Assembly (NCBI GenBank): GCA_944320995.1 | Contig: CALUJQ010000030.1 | Location: 1 to 39,920 of the forward strand | Length of the DNA stretch: 39,920 nucleotides | Source of the DNA: an uncultured Barnesiella sp. | Lineage (GTDB): Bacteria; Bacteroidota; Bacteroidia; Bacteroidales; Barnesiellaceae | Reading direction: 5' to 3' | In this document: positions 1 to 8,005 of the stretch, piece by piece | Layout: each line of letters begins with the position of its first letter | Position numbering within the stretch: position 1 is the first letter of the stretch | Notes under the pieces: model-generated | The model's input: the letters and a program-made list of their open reading frames with translations, nothing else | Told to the model about the DNA's origin: nothing | Databases searched by the model: none | Program-made: the position numbers and the translations under genes

Positions 1-348
1 ACCCGTACCTGCCCGGCATAAACCGGTGGGGAAGGGGGAGGAGTCAAAAGAATGCGCCCATAGACTTGAATTGCTTTGATTAACAAATTGTTACCTGTTT
101 TCATCCGATAAAGGAGAAGATATTTTCCCGGAAGTGAGAGATCACTTTTATTTGATAAGGAGCGAGTTCCCGACTAAAACCACTTCTCTCGGTTCTCTTT
201 TTTTTACCGGATAAGAGGACTCTCTCCCCGGAATCTTACCAAGGAAGGGGGACTGTTTCTCGTCTCGTGTTTTGGGCCTGTATGTTGTTATAGGTGAATA
301 AAATATGGCCTAAGAGGGGAATCTGTCTTTTGAGGAGAGGAGGGATAA
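1..348. other. Intergenic region, no gene recognised
   Basis: I see no convincing coding region here. The sequence has short GC-rich inverted segments and T-runs, for example around 196-236, which could be remains of terminators. The only open frame touching it, on the minus strand from 427, runs through the tracrRNA and is not credible as a protein. Confidence 0.5.
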
Positions 349-431
349 TAAAAAAAGACGAGGAGCAGATGCTCCCCCTCTCAAATGCTTTCACAACGGA
401 ATAATCCTTATTGTGATTTGCTTTCAAATTT
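349..431 (-). ncRNA. tracrRNA of the type II-C CRISPR system
   Basis: On the minus strand, 411-434 is an anti-repeat that pairs with the first 24 nt or so of the CRISPR repeat (crRNA sense) with a single C:A mismatch. It is followed by AATAAGGATTATTCCGTTGT, the junction typical of Bacteroidetes tracrRNAs, and then by a GC-rich hairpin (GGGGAGCA/TGCTCC) running into TTTTTTT at about 350-380, which is a good intrinsic terminator. The start near 431 is set by a TATATTTG box (438-445). The RNA should pair with each crRNA repeat, allow RNase III processing and load Cas9. It is transcribed divergently from cas9. The ends are predicted to within a few nt. Confidence 0.88.
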
Positions 432-437
432 GTAGAG

Positions 438-445
438 CAAATATA
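438..445 (-). promoter_or_regulatory. -7 box of the tracrRNA promoter
   Basis: On the minus strand this reads TATATTTG, an exact match to the Bacteroides -7 consensus TAnnTTTG, and places the start near 431 at the edge of the anti-repeat. No clear TTTG is seen 19-21 nt further upstream, so the -33 box is weak or absent. Confidence 0.6.
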
Positions 446-456
446 CGAAAAAAATT

Positions 457-484
457 AAATCTTATTGCGTTTTTAATAAGATTT
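457..484. promoter_or_regulatory. Perfect 10-bp inverted repeat between tracrRNA and cas9
   Basis: AAATCTTATT (457-466) and AATAAGATTT (475-484) are perfect inverted repeats around an 8-nt loop, followed by a T-rich run on the plus strand. The element lies between the tracrRNA -7 box and the cas9 start. It could be an operator acting on both divergent units or a weak terminator; the sequence alone does not decide. Confidence 0.45.
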
Positions 485-530
485 TTTTATTTTTACATAA
501 AATAATTAATATCTGAAAAGCAGCATTGTG

Positions 531-2885
531 ATGAAAAGTGTATTGGGACTTGATTTAGGCTCGTCGAGTATAGGGTGGGCTGTGATACGAGAGTCGGACG
601 ATAATCGGGAATTGGTGGCTATGGGAAGCCGTATTGTTTCGCTTTCGTCCGAAGAGATCAGTTCGTTTATGAAAGGTCGTGGCGAGTCGATTAATGCGAA
701 GCGCACAAAGATGCGGGGACAACGACGTGGATATGATCGGTTTCAACTGCGCCGTACGGTATTGATAGATAAGTTGAAGTCGCTGGGCATGCTGCCTGAT
801 GCTTCGTTGATGGGAATCCCAAAACTTCAATTGTGGGGATTGCGGGCTTGTGCGGTGACCGAGCAGATAAATTTGCATGAATTGGGGAGGGTGTTGTTGC
901 ATTTGAACCAGAAGCGGGGATATAAATCGACAAAAAGCGATTTTTCGGGAGATAAGAATACTACCGATTATGTGAAGACAGTCAACAACCGATATGACCA
1001 GCTGACGGCTATGGGGCTGACTATTGGAGAACTTCTTTTTAAAGAGTTGAGTGCCGACCCGTTTTATCGCTGTAAAGAACAGGTATATCCGCGCAAGGCT
1101 TATGTAGAGGAGTTCGACCGGATTGTAGCTTGCCAACGACGATTTTATCCCAATGTGTTGACCGATGAAACAATCCATGTGATTAGGAACGAGATCATTT
1201 ATTATCAACGGCCGTTGAAGTCGTGTAAACATTTGGTATCGGTTTGCGAACTTGAGAAGCGGGAGTATGTCAATGCAGAAGGCAAAAGGGTCCTTGCCGG
1301 TCCTAAGGTAGCTCCTCGTACCTCGCCGTTGTTTCAAGTATGCCGTTTGTGGGAGAGTATCAATAATATTGTTGTCAAGGACCGTCGGAATGAGATGCTT
1401 ATTATTTCGAAAGAACAAAGAGCGGAAATGTTTGACTTCCTGAATACACACGAAAAACTCAAGATCGGTGACCTTTTGAAAATATTGGGATTACCTAAAT
1501 CGGGCGGGTATCAACTGGGAGACCAGTTCAAAGCCGGGATACAAGGGAATAAAACTCGGGTGGAGATCGAACGGGCTTTGGGCAATTATCCCGATAAGGC
1601 GAAATTGTTGCAATTTAATCTGCAAGAGGTCTCCTCATCGATGGTCAATACCGAAACGGGAGAGATTATTCCTATGATTTCCCCGTCGTTTGAGCAGGAA
1701 CCGTTTTATCAACTGTGGCATGTATTATATTCGATTGACGACCGTGAGCAGTTGCAGTCGGTATTGCGGCAGAAATTCGGGATCGATGATGACGAGGTCT
1801 TGGCCCGATTGAGTGCCATCGATTTGGTGAAAGCCGGTTTTGGGAATAAATCGAGCAAGGCCATACGGCGCATATTGCCTTTCTTGCAATTGGGGTCGGG
1901 TTATGCCGAAGCTTGTAAGAAGGCCGGTTACAATCATAGTCATAGCCTTACCAAAGTTGAAAATGGGGCTCGCGAACTTCTCGACAGTTTGCCGGCGATC
2001 TGTAAAAACGAACTTCGCCAGCCAGTGGTGGAGAAGATTCTCAACCAAATGATCAATGTGGTGAATGCTTTGATGGAGAAGTATGGCCATTTCGATGAGA
2101 TACGGGTGGAGCTGGCTCGCGAATTGAAGCAGAGTAAAGAGCAGCGAAGCAATCGATTTGACAGTATAACAAAAGCCCAGCAAGAGAATGAGCGAATAGC
2201 TGCCCGCATTGCCGAGTATGGCACACCCACCCGTTCGCGCATTCAAAAGTATAAACTGTGGGAAGAGAGCAATCATTGTTGTATCTATTGCGGCCAGCCG
2301 GTAGAGCTGTCGGATTTCTTACAAGGGTATCTCGTTGAGATAGAACATATCATACCCAGAGCATTGTATTTCGACGATAGTTTTGCCAACAAAGCTTGCT
2401 CTTGTCGCCAATGTAACAGTAAGAAGGCTAAACAAACGGCCTATGACTACATGTCGAATCAAGGCGAGGCATTCGAGGCTTATCTCAGTCGGGTGAACGA
2501 GCTTGCCGATAAGGGGAAAATAAGTAAAGCGAAATTGCGCAATTTGCTGACTACGGAATCTGATATTCCTACCGATTTCATTTCTCGCCAATTACGTGAG
2601 AGCCAGTATATCGCGCGTAAGGCCCGCGAGATACTCTCTCAAGTCTGTTATCAAGTGACGGCCACCAGCGGCACCGTAACCGCATTCTTACGGCACACAT
2701 GGGGGTGGGATACTGTTCTGCATGATTTGAATTTGTCGCGTTATAAAGGGGTCGGGTTGACCGAGATAAAAGAGGTGACACATAAAGGCAGTGTGATTAA
2801 ACGCGAGCAAATCGTCGGTTGGGACAAGCGACTCGATCATCGGCACCATGCCATCGATGCCCTTACCATTGCCTGTACCAAATAA
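531..2885 (+). CDS. cas9: Cas9 (type II-C), N-terminal part up to a premature stop
   Basis: RNA-guided DNA endonuclease, catalytic portion. Counting from the ATG at 531 (a GTG lies directly upstream at 528), the visible motifs are RuvC-I GLDLGSSSIGWAV with D8, an arginine-rich bridge helix near 45-70, RuvC-II IRVELARE with E527, an HNH domain with EIEHIIPR (H606) set in a CxxC...CxxC zinc-binding frame (CIYC and CRQC), and RuvC-III HHAIDA with H773 and D776. The frame ends at TAA (2883-2885, codon 785), nine residues after D776, in a stretch reading ACTK-stop-RYIQRLN; related Cas9 proteins are expected to read through with Gln at the stop position. All catalytic residues are therefore present, but the WED and PAM-interacting regions are cut off. 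Read through, the protein would be about 1157 residues, a usual II-C size. Without the missing part, DNA cleavage is doubtful. Confidence 0.9.
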   Translation: MKSVLGLDLGSSSIGWAVIRESDDNRELVAMGSRIVSLSSEEISSFMKGRGESINAKRTKMRGQRRGYDRFQLRRTVLIDKLKSLGMLPDASLMGIPKLQLWGLRACAVTEQINLHELGRVLLHLNQKRGYKSTKSDFSGDKNTTDYVKTVNNRYDQLTAMGLTIGELLFKELSADPFYRCKEQVYPRKAYVEEFDRIVACQRRFYPNVLTDETIHVIRNEIIYYQRPLKSCKHLVSVCELEKREYVNAEGKRVLAGPKVAPRTSPLFQVCRLWESINNIVVKDRRNEMLIISKEQRAEMFDFLNTHEKLKIGDLLKILGLPKSGGYQLGDQFKAGIQGNKTRVEIERALGNYPDKAKLLQFNLQEVSSSMVNTETGEIIPMISPSFEQEPFYQLWHVLYSIDDREQLQSVLRQKFGIDDDEVLARLSAIDLVKAGFGNKSSKAIRRILPFLQLGSGYAEACKKAGYNHSHSLTKVENGARELLDSLPAICKNELRQPVVEKILNQMINVVNALMEKYGHFDEIRVELARELKQSKEQRSNRFDSITKAQQENERIAARIAEYGTPTRSRIQKYKLWEESNHCCIYCGQPVELSDFLQGYLVEIEHIIPRALYFDDSFANKACSCRQCNSKKAKQTAYDYMSNQGEAFEAYLSRVNELADKGKISKAKLRNLLTTESDIPTDFISRQLRESQYIARKAREILSQVCYQVTATSGTVTAFLRHTWGWDTVLHDLNLSRYKGVGLTEIKEVTHKGSVIKREQIVGWDKRLDHRHHAIDALTIACTK
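2883..2885 (+). other. In-frame ochre codon interrupting cas9
   Basis: The codons around the stop read ACC AAA TAA AGG TAT ATC CAG CGG. The frame continues unbroken on both sides, so no frameshift is involved. A CAA (Gln) to TAA transition explains it in one step. A sequencing or assembly error is the main alternative. Confidence 0.85.
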
Positions 2886-2900
2886 AGGTATATCCAGCGG

Positions 2901-4000
2901 TTGAACGATCCCAAATCTCCCAAAGAAGAGGAACAAGAGGGGAAACATATCAGTTTGGAACGTTATATCCAAGAGCAGCCCCACTTCTCGGTTGCACAAG
3001 TGCGCGAGGCTGCCGACCGGATATTGATTTCGTTCAAGTCGGGAAAACGGGCTGTAACCCCCGGTAAACGCTATGTGTACAAAAAGAATAAACGATCGGT
3101 GGCTCAAAGGAAATTGATGATTCCGCGAGGCGCACTAAGTGATGATAGTATATATGGCGTTATTCATAAGTGGGAAAAGGACAAAAAGGGTAATCCTGTT
3201 CAGGTGCCTTATGCCGTGATTAAATCTTCCTTTTCTTCTATTAAGTCCAAAGACGTAAAAAATTTTATAGCTAAGGTGGTCGATGGTCGTATTCAAAAGA
3301 TTCTTGACGAACGGTTAAAGCAATGTGGCAATGACCCCAAGAAAGCATTTGCCACTCCGGTTTATGTCGATGCCGAGTGTAGGATACCTATCCGCACCGT
3401 GCGTTGTTGTGCCCGGCTGGCAGTCGATACGTTAGTCCCTGTTCGACCCGACTCGACCGGAACACCTACGGGTTGGCTCAATCCCGGGAGCAATCATCAT
3501 ATGGCTATTTATCGCGACGAGTCGGGTAAATATCGCGAGCAGGTGGTCTCTTTTTGGACCGCGGTAGATCGTCGTCGGGCCGGACTCCCGGCTATTATTA
3601 CCGACCCTTGTGCCGTGTGGGACAACGTGTTGCAACGTGGCGATGTCGCAGAAGGTGTCTTGAAAACACTTCCCGATGTGAAGTGGCAATTCCTCTTCTC
3701 GATGCAGCAAAACGAGATGTTTATCTTGGGTATGAGCGAAGAGGATTACCGCTATGCCATGGAGCAGCACGATTATGCCTTGTTGAATAAGTACCTTTAT
3801 CGGGTACAAAAAATAAGTAAAGGAGATTATTCTTTTAGATACCATACCGAGACTTCGGTCGATGATAAATACGATGGAAAGTCCAACTTGAAACTCTCTA
3901 TGCAAATGGGGAAATTGAAACGGGTGAGTGTAAAGTCGATGTTAGCCTTAAATCCCCATAAAGTACATATTTCAGTCTTGGGCGAAATTAGTGAGATGTT

Positions 4001-4004
<4 letters not shown>
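2901..4004 (+). pseudogene. cas9: Cas9 C-terminal part (WED and PAM-interacting region), downstream of the premature stop
   Basis: This segment is in the same frame as the N-terminal part and continues it directly from 2886; the first possible restart codon is a TTG at 2901, 15 nt after the stop. It contains RYVYKKNKRSVAQRKLMIPRG, then ALSDDSIYGVIHK, a motif shared by many Cas9 C-terminal lobes, and a basic region ending KLKRVSVKSMLALNPHKVHI. These regions bind the repeat:anti-repeat duplex and read the PAM. The stop overlaps the cas1 start (ATGA at 4001-4004), so translational coupling of the operon is kept. Reinitiation could make a separate C-terminal polypeptide that reassembles with the catalytic part, but TTG is a poor start and the simplest reading is the decaying half of a recently broken gene. 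Confidence 0.8.
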
Positions 4005-5268
<1,264 letters not shown>

Positions 5269-5273
5269 AACTC

Positions 5274-5301
5274 AAAAAGCCGGTGATTCCATCGGCTTTT
5301 T
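5274..5301. terminator. Bidirectional intrinsic terminator between cas2 and the CRISPR array
   Basis: AAAAAGCCG and CGGCTTTTT form a perfect 9-bp stem extended by inner pairs around ATTC. A-runs and T-runs on both sides allow it to end the cas operon on the plus strand and pre-crRNA reading leftward on the minus strand. Confidence 0.8.
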
Positions 5302-5376
5302 GAAAAAATACAGCTTTAATTCTAAATCCTAATTGTTGTCTTAATCGATTGACTATTAAAATACTATACAAATTGA
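5302..5376. promoter_or_regulatory. AT-rich candidate leader (acquisition side) of the CRISPR array
   Basis: This 75-bp AT-rich stretch lies between the terminator and repeat 1. Repeats next to it are identical, while those at the far end degenerate, so new spacers probably enter here. No protein-binding site is recognisable. Confidence 0.4.
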
Positions 5377-6169
5377 GCTGTATTTAATATGTCAAAGATA
5401 CAAATTTGAAAGCGAATCACAACATGTTGTTTTTTGCTTAATTCGATTCTTAAGCTGTATTTAATATGTCAAAGATACAAATTTGAAAGCGAATCACAAC
5501 TGATACCCAAGTTTCAGATGTTTATCAACAGCTGTATTTAATATGTCAAAGATACAAATTTGAAAGCGAATCACAACGGAATAAATTAGGATTGCACTCA
5601 TCATTGTGCTGTATTTAATATGTCAAAGATACAAATTTGAAAGCGAATCACAACTGAACGTCACTATTTCAAGCAGGACGATGAGCTGTATTTAATATGT
5701 CAAAGATACAAATTTGAAAGCGAATCACAACGAAATCTATGTTGTTTTGTATTGCCAAATAGCTGTATTTAATATGTCAAAGATACAAATTTGAAAGCGA
5801 ATCACAACGCGCATGGTTAATGCTTATCAGAAATTTCTGCTGTATTTAATATGTCAAAGATACAAATTTGAAAGCGAATCACAACGGCGAGGGTGCAGCT
5901 AAAAACATCTAAACGCTGTATTTAATATGTCAAAGATACAAATTTGAAAGCGAATCACAACATACGCAAATAGGAAGATTGGGGAAAAAGTGCTGTATTT
6001 AATATGTCAAAGATACAAATTTGAAAGCGAATCACAACTCATGATAATCTCTATCTCTACTGGTTTTGGCTGTATTTAATATGTTAAAGATACAAATTTG
6101 AAAGCGAATCACAACTCCTGCTCCGATAAGGTTTACCGTTACCGGGCTGTATTTAATATGTCAAAGATA

Positions 6170-6253
6170 GCGAAAGGCGAGTGCGGAGACAAATGAAAAC
6201 ACAGTTTTCAAATTTGGACTATGCCGAGCCGCATCCTATTTTCTGTAAAGATA
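6170..6253. repeat. 84-bp insert in CRISPR repeat 11
   Basis: The normal repeat runs to AAAGATA at 6169, then 84 bp follow, ending in a second AAAGATA (6247-6253), after which the repeat resumes. A 7-bp target duplication is implied. The centre holds TGAAAAC-ACA-GTTTTCA, a 7-bp stem. No protein is encoded. It resembles small interspersed palindromic elements of Bacteroidales as I recall them; this was not checked against a database. Confidence 0.85.
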
Positions 6254-6330
6254 CAAATTTGAAAGCGAATCACAACGAGCAAGTATTTCGACAGCGTGCC
6301 CCTGTGGCTGTATTTAATATGTCAAAGATA

Positions 6331-6414
6331 GTGAAAGGCGAGTGCGGAGACAAATGAAAACACAGTTTTCAAATTTGGACTATGCCGAGCCGCATCCTAT
6401 TTTCCGTAAAGATA
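6331..6414. repeat. 84-bp insert in CRISPR repeat 12, near-identical to that in repeat 11
   Basis: It has the same site, length and AAAGATA flanks as the insert in repeat 11 and differs from it by two bases (second base C/T, and TTCTGT/TTCCGT near the right end). On the minus strand it gives TTTG, 20 nt, TATCTTTG at its boundary with the left half of the repeat, which is a good Bacteroidetes promoter arrangement. Confidence 0.85.
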
Positions 6415-6490
6415 CAAATTTGAAAGCGAATCACAACGCGGAACACGACCGTACCAATCTGCCTCTCGCTGCATTAATATGTCAAAGATA

Positions 6491-6577
6491 GTGAATGGCA
6501 AGTTAAGGGACAAATAGGGAATGAAGTTTTTAGGGTTTCGGTTATGTCGAGCTATTTTTTATTTTCAGTTAAAGGAT
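6491..6577. repeat. Diverged copy of the insert in terminal repeat 13
   Basis: This stretch starts GTGAATGGCAAG where the other copies start GTGAAAGGCGAG, and lines up along its length through ATTTTC near the right end, with many changes. CAAAGATA, 20 nt, CAAA (promoter boxes read on the minus strand) is kept exactly. The right half of repeat 13 after it (about 6578-6599) is only loosely repeat-like. Confidence 0.7.
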
Positions 6578-6598
6578 TGGGTTTGAAAAGGAATTGCA

Positions 6599-6633
6599 CG
6601 AGCCATATCAAGGTTGCAAATTGATATGGCTCG
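6599..6633. terminator. Hairpin between the CRISPR array and galM
   Basis: CGAGCCATATCA (6599-6610) and TGATATGGCTCG (6622-6633) form a perfect 12-bp stem with an 11-nt loop. It lies downstream of the minus-strand galM and at the far end of the array. The tail is only moderately T-rich on either side, so termination is likely but not certain. A smaller stem (AAGGCG/CGCCTT, 6672-6694) lies between it and the galM stop. Confidence 0.6.
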
Positions 6634-6700
6634 TATTCTGTTGTTTTCAATTCAAAAGGATCGAATAGTGTAAGGCGAAGGTTTGGTACGCCTTGGCTAT

Positions 6701-7834
6701 TTATTTCACATCGAATTTATAAATGCAGGTACTTGTATAGGTTTTGTCCGGACGTACCACTACCGAAGGGTAGTTGGGTTGGTTGGGGGAGTCGGGGAAG
6801 TGCTGAGTCTCTACGCAAATTGCACTCCGACGAGGATAAGCGATGCCCTTCTTGCCCTTAACTGTCCCGTCGAGAAAATTCCCGGTATAGAATTGTATGC
6901 CCGGTTCGGTAGTATATATTTCCATTACAATGCCCGACTCGGGGTCGCTGATGCGGCCGGCGACTTGGGTAATGTCGCCTCCGGTATTCAATACCATGTT
7001 GTGGTCGTAGCCCAAGCCGTTTTTCAGTTGTTCGTCGTCGGCGTTTATATCCTGCCCGACGGTTTTCCCTTCACGGAAATCAAACGGGGTACCTTCGACT
7101 GGACGAATTTCACCCCATGTCATAAAGGTGCTGTCGATAGGTGTAAAGTTGTCGGCATTGAACTGTACCGTTTCGCCGAGTATGTCGTTAGCGGCGTTTC
7201 CACTGAGGTTGAAATAGGAGTGGTTGGTCAGGTTGACGATGGTAGGCTTGTCGGTCGTGGCAGTGTATTGCAGGGAGAGAGCGTTGTTCGACAACAGAGT
7301 GTATATGACCTTCACATCGAGATTGCCCGGGAAGCCGGCTTCGCCGTCGGGACTCTTTAATGTTAGTTCCAGTGTGGTGTCGTTGGGTTGCACGGCATTC
7401 CAAACTTGGTGGTGGAATCCTTTGGGACCTCCATGCAGGCAATGCCCGTAGTTGTTTTGGGGTAGTTGGTATTCTATACCATCGAGGGTGAATCGCCCTT
7501 GATGGATACGATTTCCATAGCGGCCGATCAGAGCCCCGAAGTTGCCATCGATATTGATGTAGCTACCAATAGAGTCGTGCCCCAATACGACATCGCGGAA
7601 GTCTCCATTACGGTCGGGAACCATAATCGACACAATGCGGCCTCCGTAGTTGGTTGCACATACCTCCATGCCCGAGGCGTTTTCGAGTACGTAGAGTTGT
7701 ACAGGTTTGTTATCGACGGTTGCTTCGAAATGAGACCGATGCAACCCCGATTTGGTGATTTCTGTTTCGGTTTTCGATACGCAGGCGGTAAGCGCAACGG
7801 CAACCATGCCTGCCAAAATAATTCTGCTTTTCAT
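6701..7834 (-). CDS. galM: Aldose 1-epimerase (mutarotase), lipoprotein
   Basis: Interconverts alpha and beta anomers of released sugars such as galactose, glucose or arabinose before catabolism. I chose the ATG at 7834 because the protein then begins MKSRIILAGMVAVALTAC, a lipoprotein signal with Cys18; an upstream in-frame start at 7882 would bury it. Family motifs are GRYGNRIHQGRF, LTNHSYFNLSG with the catalytic His, GYDHNMVL, and ETQHFPDSPNQPNYPSV with the catalytic Glu near the C terminus. The 377-residue length fits extracytoplasmic Bacteroidetes GalM proteins. It is the last gene of the minus-strand arm of the polysaccharide locus, 171 bp after the GH2 gene, so it may have its own promoter. 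Confidence 0.92.
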   Translation of the reverse strand: MKSRIILAGMVAVALTACVSKTETEITKSGLHRSHFEATVDNKPVQLYVLENASGMEVCATNYGGRIVSIMVPDRNGDFRDVVLGHDSIGSYINIDGNFGALIGRYGNRIHQGRFTLDGIEYQLPQNNYGHCLHGGPKGFHHQVWNAVQPNDTTLELTLKSPDGEAGFPGNLDVKVIYTLLSNNALSLQYTATTDKPTIVNLTNHSYFNLSGNAANDILGETVQFNADNFTPIDSTFMTWGEIRPVEGTPFDFREGKTVGQDINADDEQLKNGLGYDHNMVLNTGGDITQVAGRISDPESGIVMEIYTTEPGIQFYTGNFLDGTVKGKKGIAYPRRSAICVETQHFPDSPNQPNYPSVVVRPDKTYTSTCIYKFDVK

Positions 7835-8005
7835 ATCTTCGTTGAGTGTTGATTTCAATTGTAGGAGACCTCCCCAAGTCATTCATCAGATTTGTGCGTT
7901 ATGCTCGTCTGCAAGCCATGTGGGGTTCTCCCGGGTTGCTTTTCTGCTTGGGCTCTTGAATTGAGTGGCAGGGGTGACCCTATTGGGGATTATCCTGTGC
8001 AACTA
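7835..8005. other. Gap between the GH2 gene and galM
   Basis: 171 bp separate these two minus-strand genes while the genes upstream are packed within about 10 bp. I see no clear TAnnTTTG box and no strong hairpin here. Confidence 0.4.

Larger units (their letters stand above)
5377..6599 (-). CRISPR. Type II-C CRISPR array: 13 repeats of 47 nt, 12 spacers
   Basis: On the plus strand the 47-nt repeat begins GCTGTATTTAATATGTC and ends GCGAATCACAAC; on the crRNA (minus) strand it begins GTTGTGATTCGC, the usual start of Bacteroidetes II-C repeats. Repeats start at 5377, 5454, 5531, 5608, 5685, 5762, 5839, 5915, 5992, 6069, 6146, 6307 and 6468. Eleven spacers are 30 nt and spacer 7 (5886-5914) is 29 nt. 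Repeats 1-9 are identical. Repeat 10 has one change at 6085. Repeats 11 and 12 are each split by an 84-bp insert. Repeat 13 keeps its left 23 nt but then carries a diverged insert and a decayed right half to about 6599. The strand is inferred from the tracrRNA anti-repeat. Confidence 0.97.

Noticed and set aside
236..427. 63-codon minus-strand frame
   Set aside because: Its first half is the tracrRNA anti-repeat and junction, which explain the sequence as RNA.
555..1451. Minus-strand open frame of 298 codons opposite cas9
   Set aside because: It mirrors the Cas9 frame, which has clear RuvC-I and bridge helix sequences; no anti-CRISPR-like or other motif is recognisable.
2883..2885. Stop codon reassignment or programmed read-through as cause of the cas9 break
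   Set aside because: TAA ends other genes in the window normally (for example cas2 and galM), so general recoding is excluded; no stimulatory structure is evident after the stop.
6170..6253. Insertion sequence or transposon within the array
   Set aside because: The element is 84 bp, encodes no protein and lacks clear terminal inverted repeats. At most it is a small non-autonomous element.
6491..6700. Possible extra gene between array and galM
   Set aside because: The stretch is the decayed repeat, its insert and two hairpins; no open frame of useful length has coding features.
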